A stretch of DNA of 34,573 nucleotides, taken from assembly GCA_016795425.1 (NCBI GenBank), contig JAEUHG010000269.1, positions 1-34,573 on the forward strand, in the 5' to 3' direction. Numbering within the stretch: the first letter of the stretch is position 1; each line of letters opens with the position of its first letter. Below, piece after piece: positions 7,867-17,061 of the stretch. Below the pieces are notes generated by a model. The model had not been told where the DNA came from, made no database searches, and saw only the letters and a program-made list of their open reading frames with translations. A program made the translations under genes and the position numbers. The DNA is from Verrucomicrobiales bacterium (GTDB lineage Bacteria > Verrucomicrobiota > Verrucomicrobiia > Limisphaerales > CAIMTB01).

Positions 7867-8338
7867 GGGCCAGCGGATATACTCCGCTCCAGTGCGCAGG
7901 CGAGTAGGAAACATCAATCTTTGGCGCCCGGGATCCATTCGGCCCTAGCTGCGAACCGGTCGACACCGCGAATCCCTCGTCGCAGCGCCACAAGGGCCAA
8001 AGGATGGGATCCAATGCCCATCGAGGTGAACCCAAGACGCGAATTCCGCTGCGCGGCTACCCCGGAGCCCCCTACCCGGCTCCCTCGAAGTCCCGCGGAA
8101 GATTCCTGGCCAAGGTGCACCCCTCCTTTGCGCACGGAGATTTTGGACTAACATGAAGACCCTCGATCCATCCGACCTCCGCCAACGAGAAACCACCCGT
8201 CATTCACGTCGAAACGGTTCGGAAACGCGCAGCCCTCCTTGTTCTGGCAGCCCGGGCCTTCTAGTCTGCCATTATCGCGGAGGCGCGAACGGGGCCCCAT
8301 CCACACCGTTCGTCCACCCGCCTTCAAGGGCCCGTGTC
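7867..8338. other. Divergent intergenic region between fibre protein and sigma factor
   Basis: This 472-base stretch lies between divergent starts and should contain promoters for the fibre gene and for the sigma-kinase pair. The only structure I can point to is an inverted repeat beside the fibre gene start, listed separately. An open frame through the right half in the sigma-factor frame gives Arg/Pro/Ser-rich sequence with no family resemblance and is not called. Confidence 0.6.
7872..7888. promoter_or_regulatory. Inverted repeat just upstream of the fibre gene start
   Basis: AGCGGATATACTCCGCT consists of two perfect 6-base arms around TATAC, 5 bases before the chosen ATG. Read on the minus strand, the upstream arm runs into the only purine-rich GGAG in the leader, so a hairpin there could cover a ribosome binding site. 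It could equally be an operator. Confidence 0.4.
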
Positions 8339-8908
8339 ATGACTGAACCCGGCGATATCACCCAACGCCTGCAGCGGATCGGCGACGGCGATGCCGCCGC
8401 AGCCGCCGAACTGATTCCGCTTCTCTATGATGAATTGAGGCGCCTCGCTGCTGCCCGTCTCTCCAAGGAACCCGAAGGTCAAACTCTCCAGGCCACCGCA
8501 CTGGTGCACGAGGCCTACCTCCGCCTGCTCGGCGCCGATCCCGCCCGACCCTGGAACAGTCGCGGCCACTTCTTCGGAGCCGCCGCTGAAGCCATGCGCC
8601 GCATCCTCGTCGAAAATGCCCGCCGCAAGGCGGCTCAAAAGCGCGGCGGCGCATGGGAGCGCGTGACGTGGACGGACCACGACCTGCCGGTCGCCTCGAC
8701 CGACGATCACATCCTGGGGGTCCACGAGGCTCTCAATCGTCTTGAGCGCGAAGACCCTCAGGCCGCGGCGCTGGTGAAACTGCGCTTCTTTGGAGGTCTG
8801 ACTGGACAGGAGGCGGCGGCGGCGCTGGGCCTCGCCGAACGTTCCGCCACCCGACTCTGGGCCTTCGCACGGGCCTGGCTCTACCGCGAACTTGGATCCG
8901 CTTCATGA
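8339..8908 (+). CDS. ECF RNA polymerase sigma factor (TIGR02999-type)
   Basis: Protein of 189 residues, typical for an ECF sigma factor with regions 2 and 4 only. LIPLLYDELRRLAAARL, TALVHEAYLRLL and RGHFFGAAAEAMRRILVENARRK belong to region 2, and QAAALVKLRFFGGLTGQEAAAALG with its helix-turn-helix to region 4. This is the sigma-factor subgroup common in Planctomycetes, Verrucomicrobia and Acidobacteria that sits next to Ser/Thr kinases. Where most ECF factors have acidic residues (DAED) before the QE(x)FLR motif, this one has LQATALVHE with Thr53; that change is the hallmark of factors activated by phosphorylation, such as EcfP of Vibrio and EcfK of Xanthomonas. AAGGG upstream of the ATG is an acceptable ribosome binding site. 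The stop overlaps the kinase start as ATGA. No anti-sigma factor is nearby. Confidence 0.92.
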   Translation: MTEPGDITQRLQRIGDGDAAAAAELIPLLYDELRRLAAARLSKEPEGQTLQATALVHEAYLRLLGADPARPWNSRGHFFGAAAEAMRRILVENARRKAAQKRGGAWERVTWTDHDLPVASTDDHILGVHEALNRLEREDPQAAALVKLRFFGGLTGQEAAAALGLAERSATRLWAFARAWLYRELGSAS

Positions 8909-11544
8909 GTCGGGAACGCGACATCTTCCTGGAGGCCCTGGAAATCCCGGACGTCCGCGATCGGGCCGACTGGATTGCCGAGGCCTGCGCCGGCGACGCC
9001 GAACTTCTCGACCGCGTGCGGGCCCTGTTGACGGCTCATGATGCCGGACCGGGCTTCCTGGATGCCTCGCCGGCGGCCGCTTCGGCACCTGCCAGCCGCG
9101 AAGACATCGGATCCATTGTCGATCGGTATCGTCTGCTCGAGAAGATCGGGGAAGGTGGCTTCGGCGTGGTCTACATGGCCGAACAGCGCGAACCCGTCCG
9201 CCGCAAGGTCGCCCTGAAAATCATCAAGCTCGGCATGGACACCCGCCAGGTGGTGGCCCGCTTTGAAGCGGAGCGACAGGCCCTGGCGCTGATGGACCAT
9301 CCCAACATCGCCAAGGTCCTCGACGCGGGAGCCACCGAAACCGGGCGCCCCTATTTCGTGATGGAACTCGTGCGCGGCACGCCCATCACCCGCTTCTGTG
9401 ACGACACCGAAGCCACTCCGGAGGAACGACTGCACCTCTTCGTCGAGGTCTGTTCCGCCATCCAACACGCGCATCAGAAAGGCATCATCCACCGGGATAT
9501 CAAACCCAACAACGTCCTGGTGACGATGCATGACGATCGCCCTGTTCCCAAGGTCATCGACTTCGGCATCGCCAAGGCCACCCAGCAGGAACTCACGGAT
9601 AAGACCATCTTTACCCGCTACCACGAGTTCCTCGGGACCCCGGCCTATATGAGCCCGGAGCAAACCCAACTCAGCGGACTCGATATCGATACCCGCACCG
9701 ACGTCTACTCCCTCGGCGTTCTCCTCTACGAACTGCTCACCGGCCGGACACCGTTCGACACCGCGGAACTGCTCAGCGGGGATTACGAGGATCTCCGCCG
9801 CCGGTTGCGGGACTGCGAACCTCTCAAGCCTTCGACTCGCCTCAACACGCTCTCCCTGCCTGACCGCGAAGCCGCCGCGCGCCGTCGACGCTCCGATCCC
9901 AAACGCCTCTCACGACTCTTGCGCGGCGACCTCGACTGGATCGTCATGAAGGCGCTCGAAAAGGACCGCACCCGCCGGTACGAGTCCGCCAGCGCCTTCG
10001 CCCAGGACGTTCAACGCTACCTCCGCGACCAACCTGTCGTCGCCGTTGCACCCAGCTTCCGTTATCGCCTGCGCAAATTCGCGCGCCGACATCGCACCGC
10101 GCTGCCCGCCGCCGCGCTGGTCGTGACTCTCCTGGTCCTCTCGGCCGTCGTCAGCGTCCATCTCGCCTGGCGCGCCCAACGCGACGCCGCCACCGCCGGC
10201 GCAGTCCTCCAGTTTCTCAATGACGAGATCCTGGGGATGGCCGATCCAGACAACCATACGCAACCCGACATCAGCCTGCGCGCCGTCCTCGATCGCGCCC
10301 TGCTCAACATCCCGCCGGGGCTGTCCAATCAACCCGCCGCTCTTGCCACCATCCACACCACCGTGGGTCGCGCCTACGGGAACCTCAGCTTGCATGAACC
10401 CGCCATCCGTCATTTGCGCGGCGCTCATGCCGTCCTGCAACAGGCCTTTGGCGAGGCCCACGAAAAGACCATCCGCGCCCGCCTCGATCTCGCGTATGCC
10501 GTGGATCAGGCCGGCATGCCCGCGGAGGCGCTGCCCGAAGCCGAGCGTGCACGGGATCTTGCCCAGAAACATCTCGGGCCGAATCACCGCCTGACCGTCC
10601 TTTGCAAAAGCCGACTCGCCGCCAACTTCTATCGCCTGCGCCGTCGAACCGAGGCGTTCGAGCTGGCTCGCGAGGCATGGAACACCGCCCGCACTGTCTG
10701 TCAGGCACCGGAGATCGACGCCTATCCGGCTTTGTCCCTGGTGGCGCGCGAGCACGGAAGATCGAACGACTTCGAAGAGGGCGAACGCCTCCATCGCCGT
10801 GCCCTGGCTGCCTTCGAGTCCCGCTACGGCCACCGCAACATCCGCACCGAAAAGGTCCGCAACGAACTCGGAGCCTACCTCTACGACCATCGACGCCATC
10901 TGGACGAAGCCCGGCAACTCTTCGCTTCCCTGCTTCGCGACATCCGCACCCGTCTGCCCGAAGACCACGATTTCGTCCAGACCGTGCGCGGCAACCTGGC
11001 CCTCACCTGCGAAGTCACCGGGCAGGTCGATCAGGCGCTTCAGCTTTGGATCGATAATCTCCGGGCACGGCCGAACTCCAATTCAGCGGCAAAGGAGTGC
11101 GAGCGCGTCCTTCGCAATGGCGTGCCACGTCGGCTCATCGCCGTTGGAACTGGCGGCGATGGAGGCCTCCCGTGGCAGTATCCGACCGACGCACCTCCCG
11201 ATCCGGATCCCGCCAACACCGAACGATTCGCAGGTTCCAACCCCGCCGCGGGTCTCTCGCGTGACCGGTGGGCAAAGGTCGAGGTCACCCTGCCTTCGCC
11301 GCTTCCCGATCTCCTCTACGCTTTGGTTCGCAGCCCCACCGAACCCAGACTCCTGACCGCCCGATCGTCGATCGGGCCATGGACCGCCGCGCGGCGCGCC
11401 GGCTTTCACATCACCCGCCTGGAAGCCGGATCGCCCGTCGGGGTGGTCGCCGGGCTGAACACCCTTTACCTGCTCGCCACCAACGATACTCAGGCGGCGC
11501 TCCCGACCCTGGAAATCTTCGCGGTCCCCGCCGACATCCGTTGA
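8905..11544 (+). CDS. Transmembrane Ser/Thr protein kinase with TPR repeats
   Basis: Protein of 879 residues. Residues 1-75 form the short helical leader usual for this group. Residues 75-375 form a Hanks-type kinase domain with all key parts: GEGGFG loop (82-87), Lys105 in VALKIIK, HRDIKPNN (196-203), DFG (219-221) and GTPAYMSPEQ (244-253). One hydrophobic helix (399-421, LPAAALVVTLLVLSAVVSVHLAW) should place the rest outside the cytoplasm. Residues about 430-690 are TPR-like helical repeats, probably the sensor. The last 180 residues (from about 700) match nothing I know. The start overlaps the sigma factor stop, which implies coupled translation. By analogy with known pairs it probably phosphorylates the sigma factor in response to an external cue; this is inference. 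Confidence 0.93.
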   Translation: MSRERDIFLEALEIPDVRDRADWIAEACAGDAELLDRVRALLTAHDAGPGFLDASPAAASAPASREDIGSIVDRYRLLEKIGEGGFGVVYMAEQREPVRRKVALKIIKLGMDTRQVVARFEAERQALALMDHPNIAKVLDAGATETGRPYFVMELVRGTPITRFCDDTEATPEERLHLFVEVCSAIQHAHQKGIIHRDIKPNNVLVTMHDDRPVPKVIDFGIAKATQQELTDKTIFTRYHEFLGTPAYMSPEQTQLSGLDIDTRTDVYSLGVLLYELLTGRTPFDTAELLSGDYEDLRRRLRDCEPLKPSTRLNTLSLPDREAAARRRRSDPKRLSRLLRGDLDWIVMKALEKDRTRRYESASAFAQDVQRYLRDQPVVAVAPSFRYRLRKFARRHRTALPAAALVVTLLVLSAVVSVHLAWRAQRDAATAGAVLQFLNDEILGMADPDNHTQPDISLRAVLDRALLNIPPGLSNQPAALATIHTTVGRAYGNLSLHEPAIRHLRGAHAVLQQAFGEAHEKTIRARLDLAYAVDQAGMPAEALPEAERARDLAQKHLGPNHRLTVLCKSRLAANFYRLRRRTEAFELAREAWNTARTVCQAPEIDAYPALSLVAREHGRSNDFEEGERLHRRALAAFESRYGHRNIRTEKVRNELGAYLYDHRRHLDEARQLFASLLRDIRTRLPEDHDFVQTVRGNLALTCEVTGQVDQALQLWIDNLRARPNSNSAAKECERVLRNGVPRRLIAVGTGGDGGLPWQYPTDAPPDPDPANTERFAGSNPAAGLSRDRWAKVEVTLPSPLPDLLYALVRSPTEPRLLTARSSIGPWTAARRAGFHITRLEAGSPVGVVAGLNTLYLLATNDTQAALPTLEIFAVPADIR

Positions 11545-11704
11545 ACTCGGCGATCCATCCGCCGGACATTCGGATCTGGCACCCCTGAAGACCCACGCGG
11601 GGTCGTCCAAAGGCCTCCTTCTCCGATCCCTCGGCCGGCCACTCCCGGCGCGACACCGCCTGAACACCGAGGCACTCTGCGGACCGCGTTCAACGCCAAC
11701 CGAA

Positions 11705-12964
11705 ATGCCTTCTCAACGACATTTCCTCATCGCCGGCGGCGGGGTCATCGGACTTTCCACCGCGTACTACCTCCTCCGGGCCGGTCACCGCGTCACCCTC
11801 GTCGAACGAGGACCACGCATCCACGACTGCTGTTCGCGTCACAATGCAGGCATGATCGTCCCCAGCCATTTTGTGCCGCTCGCCGCCCCCGGGGCCGTCT
11901 CCCTGGCGCTGCGATGGATGTGGAATCCCGAATCACCCCTGTATATCAAACCACGGCTCGACTGGGACCTTCTCACCTGGGGACTCCGTTTCATGCGTTG
12001 CGCCAACGCCGCGCATGTGGCGCGTTCCGCGCCTCTGCTTCGGGACCTTAGCCTGGCGAGCCGCGCCCTGTTCGAGGAACTCGCCGAGCTTCCCGACAAC
12101 GACTTCGGCCTGGTCCGCCGCGGGCTGCTGATGTTGTGTCGCACCCAGCACGCCCTCGACGAGGAGGCGCGCACCGCCGCGCGCTCGCGCGAACTCGGAA
12201 TCCCGGCCGACGTGCTCGATGCCCGCCAAACCGCCGCACTCGATCCCGGAGTGACGATGACTATCGCCGGTTCCGTCTACTTCCCCAAAGACTGCCACCT
12301 CGCTCCCGATCGATTCCTCGATCGTCTCTGCGCTGCCGTTGAAAAAATGGGAGGTGAATTGGTGTGGGATACTGAAATCGAAGGCTGGAAGACTCGCGGA
12401 CGCCACATCGAGGCGGCACGAACGCGAGCCGGGGATCGCACCGCTGACGGGTATCTGTTGTGCGGCGGATCCTGGTCGCCCACGGTCGCAAAGGACCTCG
12501 GGCTTCGCCTCCCGACACAAGCCGGCAAGGGCTACAGCCTCACCGTACCCAAACCCCGCGAACTTCCCCAGATCTGCGCCATCTTCACCGAAGCACGCAT
12601 CGCCATCACTCCCATCGGCTCCGCCCTGCGCTTCGGCGGAACCATGGAGATCGCCGGGCTCAACGAGGACATCAACCCGGTCCGCGTCCGCGGCATCGTC
12701 AAAGCCGTGCCCAACTATTACCCCAATTTCCGCATCGAGGATTTCCAAGGCATCCAGCCGTGGCGCGGCTTGCGTCCGGTCTCGCCCGATGGCATGCCCT
12801 ACCTGGGCCGCAGTGCGCGATTCGATAATCTCGGCATCGCCACCGGCCACGCCATGATGGGACTCTCCCTCGCCCCGATCACTGGAAAACTGATGGCGCA
12901 GGTGATGTCGGATCAAAGGCCGGACATCGATCTCACCGCATTGGCCCCCGAACGATTCGGTTGA
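11705..12964 (+). CDS. FAD-dependent oxidoreductase, D-amino-acid dehydrogenase (DadA)-like
   Basis: Protein of 419 residues of the DAO family, normal length for DadA-type enzymes. GGGVIG (11-16) with LVERG about 20 residues later is the dinucleotide-binding fold. RHNAGMIVPS follows as the second FAD contact. The C-terminal part has PWRGLRPVSPDGMPYLG and IATGHAMMGLSLAP, the usual FAD-closing motifs of this group. Such enzymes oxidise D-amino acids, hydroxyproline or other secondary amines and pass electrons to the membrane chain. The substrate cannot be assigned. There is no signal peptide. The gap of 160 bases from the kinase gene suggests a separate promoter, while only 49 bases separate it from the S9 peptidase, so it may be the first gene of the following operon. 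A peptide- or amino-acid-use theme would fit that neighbour. Confidence 0.88.
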   Translation: MPSQRHFLIAGGGVIGLSTAYYLLRAGHRVTLVERGPRIHDCCSRHNAGMIVPSHFVPLAAPGAVSLALRWMWNPESPLYIKPRLDWDLLTWGLRFMRCANAAHVARSAPLLRDLSLASRALFEELAELPDNDFGLVRRGLLMLCRTQHALDEEARTAARSRELGIPADVLDARQTAALDPGVTMTIAGSVYFPKDCHLAPDRFLDRLCAAVEKMGGELVWDTEIEGWKTRGRHIEAARTRAGDRTADGYLLCGGSWSPTVAKDLGLRLPTQAGKGYSLTVPKPRELPQICAIFTEARIAITPIGSALRFGGTMEIAGLNEDINPVRVRGIVKAVPNYYPNFRIEDFQGIQPWRGLRPVSPDGMPYLGRSARFDNLGIATGHAMMGLSLAPITGKLMAQVMSDQRPDIDLTALAPERFG

Positions 12965-13013
12965 CCGGCGCTCCCGCATCGACCCGAACGAATGTCTGCG
13001 GCATGCTCGGGCC

Positions 13014-15605
13014 GTGCCGCCCAGACTCGTTCCATTCCCACACACGGCCCTCATCCTTCTTCTGACCGCTCTGGCAGTCAGCCTAACGGTCGAATCCGCT
13101 GAAGCCCCACCCAGGATCTACCGCGACCGCGTCGAACCGCATTGGAACACCAACCAGACGCGGTTCTGGTACCGCAACGAACTTCCCGGCGACCAACGCG
13201 AATTCGTCATCGTCAATCCGGAGACCGGGACCCGCTATTCTGCCTTCCAACATAGCCGCGTCGCCGAGGCGCTCGCGGCACTCACCGGGCGCTCCATCGA
13301 TGCGGGCAAACTGCCGGTCGACACCCTCACGCTCGGCGGCACCGACGACGCCCTCGAACTCAACGGCGAGGCGGGCCGTTTTCGCCTCGACCTGGCGACC
13401 CACCAACTTCAGCGGGTCGAAGGCGATACCGCCGATGGCAGCCTTCCGCAAATCGACGAACCGCATCCTTCGACTGCCGCCGGACGGGCCACTTCCGTGC
13501 TTTTCGACAATCAGCTGCGCGAAGAGGTTGAACTCTTCTGGATCAGCAACGATGGCAACCGGGTCTCTTATGGCCGTCTCAAGCCCGGCGAGACCCGTCG
13601 CCAGAACACCTACGCCGGCCACGTGTGGATCGCCGTCCGCGGCGCTGATGTTGTCGCCGTCTTTGAGGCCGCAGCGGACCCTCAGCGTGCCCGTATTACC
13701 GAGCAACGATCCAGCCGGCGCAGCCGCCGCGCGGAAGCGGCCGCCCGCCGCGTCGAACAACGGACCGTGCCCTCCCCGGACCAACGCTGGGAAGCGTTCG
13801 TCCGCGATCACAACCTTTGGATCCGTGAACGCAAGTCGGGCCAGGAACTCCCCCTCTCCTTCGACGGCAGCCCGGGCCAGTCCTTCCGCAAGGATGTCCA
13901 ACGGGCGCGCCTCATGGGCATGGAATACGACGCGCCTGAACCTCCGGCGACGCTGCCCGAAGTTTTCTGGTCCCCCGACAGCAAGAAACTGGTGGCTCTG
14001 CAAACCCGCACCGTGCCCGAACGTCGTGTGAACCTGATCGAATCGTCCCCAGCCGACCAACTCCAACCCCGGCTCAGCTCCTATCCCTACCTCAAGCCGG
14101 GTGACGAAATCCCCACTCAGCGCCCGCGCCTTTTCGGCGTCGAACCCGCCGTCGAGGTGCCGTTCGCTGACTCCTTGTTCCCCCATCCCTGGAGTCTCGA
14201 TGAGTTCCGATGGGCTCCCGATAGTTCACGATTCACCTTCCTCTACAACCAGCGCGGGCACCAAGTCTTGCGTGTTCTCGCAGTCTCGTGGCCCGGCGGC
14301 TCCGATTCGGCAGTCACCCTCGGTGCCACGGCCGAGATCCGGGCCATCGTCGATGAAAACTGCCCGACGTTCTTCGATTACTCCAACAAGACCTACCTCG
14401 AAATCCTCGACGCCAGCGGCGAACTGCTGTGGATGTCAGAACGCTCAGGCTGGAACCACCTCTACCGCGTCGACGCCCGCACCGGTGCGGTGAAAAACCC
14501 CATTACCCAAGGGCAATGGGTCGTCCGTGGGGTCGACAAACTCGACGTCGAGAAAGGCCAGGTCTGGTTCCGCGCCAGCGGTGTCCGCCCCAGCGAAGAC
14601 CCCTACCACGTCCATCTCATGCGGGTGAATCTCGACGGTTCCGGCCTCATACGACTGACCGAGGGCGACGGGACCCATGAAATCCAATGGTCCCCGGACC
14701 GGCGCTATTTCATCGACACCTGGTCGCGCGTGGACGCCCCACCCCAAGTGGAACTGCGCCGCGCCGAAGACGGCCGACTCGTTTGCCACCTCGAACAGGC
14801 GGACGCAGCCGAAGTCCTGCGCGCCCGCGGTCGGTTCCCGGAACGCTTCCACGCCGTCGGGCGCGACGGAACCACCGAGATCTGGGGCATTCTCCATCGA
14901 CCGCGCGACTTCGACCCCGCCCGTCGCTATCCGGTGATCGAGAACATTTACGCCGGTCCGCACGGCCAGCACGTGCCGAAGTCGTTTCGCGCCGCCTACC
15001 GTCACCAGGAGGAACTCGCCGACCGCGGGTTCGTGGTCGTGCAGATCGACGGCATGGGCACCAACTGGCGGTCCAAGAAGTTTCACGACGTCGCTTGGAG
15101 AAACATCGGCGACGCGGGATTCCCCGACCGCATCGCCTGGTTGCGCGCCGCCGCGGCGGCCTATCCACAACTCGATCTCCAACGAGTCGGCATTTACGGC
15201 GGATCTGCCGGTGGTCAAAACGCCCTCCGCGCCCTGCTCGCCCATGGCGATTTCTACAAGGCCGCCGTCGCCGATTGTGGGTGCCACGACAATCGCATGG
15301 ACAAGATCTGGTGGAACGAGGCCTGGCTGGGATGGCCCATCGGTCCGCACTATGCCGAGCAATCCAACGTCACCCAGGCCCACCGCCTCCAAGGCAACCT
15401 CATGCTCGTCGTCGGCGAACTCGACAAAAACGTCGATCCTTCGAGCACGCTTCAGGTCGTCAACGCGTTGGTGAAGGCCGACAAGCCATTTGACTTCGTC
15501 CTCATCCCTGGCGCCGGCCACGGCGCCGCTGAGTCAGATTACGGCCGGCGACGCCGAATAGGGTTCTTCCGCACTCACCTCCAATACTCCCCTGCCGCAC
15601 CATGA
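13014..15605 (+). CDS. Exported S9 family peptidase (dipeptidyl-peptidase IV-like)
   Basis: Protein of 863 residues. The start is a GTG leading into a signal peptide (LIPFPHT-type leader, then ALILLLTALAVSLTV); no in-frame ATG fits better, and the ribosome binding site is weak. The middle part holds the beta-propeller of the DPP-IV branch (for example VFWSPDSKKLVALQ, WMSERSGWNHLYRVD). The alpha/beta-hydrolase domain follows from about residue 625. The triad is visible: Ser731 in GGSAGG, Asp804 in GELDKNVD, His836 in GAGHG. The serine motif GGSAGG differs from the common GWSYGG, but is usual for a bacterial subgroup that also has the ADCGCHDNRMDK segment seen here. It should remove dipeptides from peptides in the periplasm or outside. 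The stop overlaps the sulfatase start as ATGA. Confidence 0.92.
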   Translation: MPPRLVPFPHTALILLLTALAVSLTVESAEAPPRIYRDRVEPHWNTNQTRFWYRNELPGDQREFVIVNPETGTRYSAFQHSRVAEALAALTGRSIDAGKLPVDTLTLGGTDDALELNGEAGRFRLDLATHQLQRVEGDTADGSLPQIDEPHPSTAAGRATSVLFDNQLREEVELFWISNDGNRVSYGRLKPGETRRQNTYAGHVWIAVRGADVVAVFEAAADPQRARITEQRSSRRSRRAEAAARRVEQRTVPSPDQRWEAFVRDHNLWIRERKSGQELPLSFDGSPGQSFRKDVQRARLMGMEYDAPEPPATLPEVFWSPDSKKLVALQTRTVPERRVNLIESSPADQLQPRLSSYPYLKPGDEIPTQRPRLFGVEPAVEVPFADSLFPHPWSLDEFRWAPDSSRFTFLYNQRGHQVLRVLAVSWPGGSDSAVTLGATAEIRAIVDENCPTFFDYSNKTYLEILDASGELLWMSERSGWNHLYRVDARTGAVKNPITQGQWVVRGVDKLDVEKGQVWFRASGVRPSEDPYHVHLMRVNLDGSGLIRLTEGDGTHEIQWSPDRRYFIDTWSRVDAPPQVELRRAEDGRLVCHLEQADAAEVLRARGRFPERFHAVGRDGTTEIWGILHRPRDFDPARRYPVIENIYAGPHGQHVPKSFRAAYRHQEELADRGFVVVQIDGMGTNWRSKKFHDVAWRNIGDAGFPDRIAWLRAAAAAYPQLDLQRVGIYGGSAGGQNALRALLAHGDFYKAAVADCGCHDNRMDKIWWNEAWLGWPIGPHYAEQSNVTQAHRLQGNLMLVVGELDKNVDPSSTLQVVNALVKADKPFDFVLIPGAGHGAAESDYGRRRRIGFFRTHLQYSPAAP

Positions 15606-17053
15606 CGCACCGGACCTGCCACCGCGGGATCCTGGCGCCCGGCCGACTGGCCATGCTGGTCGTGTGGGTTGCCTTCGGTCTTGCCACGGAGGCCACGCCC
15701 GCCTCCCGGCCTCCCAATATCCTCGTCCTTCTCGCCGATGACCTGGGCTACGGGGATCTTGGGTGTTACGGACAAACCCGCATTCGCACCCCCCGTCTCG
15801 ATCGGTTGGCGGCTGAAGGCACACGTTTCACCCGCTACTACGCCGGATCCACGGTGTGCGCCCCATCCCGAAGCGCGCTCATGCAGGGCCTGCACACCGG
15901 CCATTGTCGCGTCCGCGGCAATGCCGGCCGGCAAAATCCCCTGGCCCAGTCATTGCGCCCCGACGATGTCACAGTCGCCGAGGTCCTGAAATCCGCCGGC
16001 TACGTCACCGGCCTGATCGGCAAATGGGGTCTGGGCGATGTCCCTGGCGCCGAGGTCGGACTGCCGCGTTCCCAAGGATTCGACGAGTTCTTCGGCTACC
16101 TGAACCAGCACCATGCCCATAACTATTTCCCCACCTACCTTTGGCGGAACGAGGAACGCGTCACGCTTTCCAACATCGTCCCCAACGAGGATTGGGCCGG
16201 CGGCGGTCAATCCTCCAACCGGGCCCAATACAGCGCGGACCTGATTGCGGAGGAAGCCCTCGACTTCATTCGCCGCCATCGGCAACACCCCTTCTTCCTC
16301 TGCTTTACCCCCACCCTTCCCCACGCCAACAACGAGGCCGGCAAGGACGGCATGGAAATCCCTGACCTCGCCGAATACCGCGATCTGCCCTGGCCGACTC
16401 CCGCCAAGGCACACGCGGCCATGGTCACTCGCCTCGACCGCGATGTCGGAAGAATCCTCGACCTCCTGCGGGAACTCGATCTCGAAGCCGGAACGCTCGT
16501 CCTCTTCACTTCAGACAACGGACCCCATCGCGAAGGCGGCAACGACCCCGACTTCAACGATTCCAACGGACCATTGCGCGGCATCAAGCGCGACCTCTAC
16601 GAGGGCGGCATCCGTGTCCCCATGATCGCCCGTTGGCCCGGACGCATTCCGTCCGGCAGCGTCCGGAGCGAAATCTGGTGGGCCCCCGACCTGCTCCCGA
16701 CCCTCGCGGAACTCGCCGGAGCGAAGGCCCCGCCCCACCTCGACGGCCTCTCCGTTGCCCGCATGCTCCAAGGCGGGCGTGCCCCCCGCCGACCGTCGCC
16801 GCTGTATTGGGAATTCCATGAGGGCGGCTTTAAGCAGGCGGTGCTCGATGGCCACTGGAAGGCCGTCCGGCTCGGCCTGGGCAAGCCGGTAGAACTTTAT
16901 CACCTCGGCTCGGACCCCTCCGAGACCCTCGATCGCGCAGCCCGACTACCGCGCCGTGCCGAACGCCTTGCCAGGATCATGGACCGCGAACATCGCAACT
17001 CTCCTGATTGGCCCGTTAGAAACGCGGAAGTGAAGAATTCGCTGAAACCCTAG
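15602..17053 (+). CDS. Exported sulfatase (arylsulfatase family, formylglycine type)
   Basis: Protein of 483 residues with a signal peptide (hydrophobic stretch at about residues 15-30). ILVLLADDLGYGDLGCYG is the N-terminal metal-binding motif. Cys86 in VCAPSR is the residue turned into formylglycine, followed by GLIGKWGLG. TSDNGPHREGGND later in the chain is the second metal and substrate motif, and RGIKRDLYEGGIRVPMIARWPG is the typical C-terminal signature of the family. It hydrolyses sulfate esters, in Verrucomicrobia usually on polysaccharides or glycosaminoglycan-like material, but the substrate is unknown. It needs a maturase (FGE or anSME), not present in the window. It overlaps the peptidase by 4 bases. 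Its TAG stop is followed at once by the ribosome binding site of the adaptor gene, so co-transcription with the export genes is very likely. Confidence 0.95.
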   Translation: MTHRTCHRGILAPGRLAMLVVWVAFGLATEATPASRPPNILVLLADDLGYGDLGCYGQTRIRTPRLDRLAAEGTRFTRYYAGSTVCAPSRSALMQGLHTGHCRVRGNAGRQNPLAQSLRPDDVTVAEVLKSAGYVTGLIGKWGLGDVPGAEVGLPRSQGFDEFFGYLNQHHAHNYFPTYLWRNEERVTLSNIVPNEDWAGGGQSSNRAQYSADLIAEEALDFIRRHRQHPFFLCFTPTLPHANNEAGKDGMEIPDLAEYRDLPWPTPAKAHAAMVTRLDRDVGRILDLLRELDLEAGTLVLFTSDNGPHREGGNDPDFNDSNGPLRGIKRDLYEGGIRVPMIARWPGRIPSGSVRSEIWWAPDLLPTLAELAGAKAPPHLDGLSVARMLQGGRAPRRPSPLYWEFHEGGFKQAVLDGHWKAVRLGLGKPVELYHLGSDPSETLDRAARLPRRAERLARIMDREHRNSPDWPVRNAEVKNSLKP

Positions 17054-17061
17054 GAGCCGCT

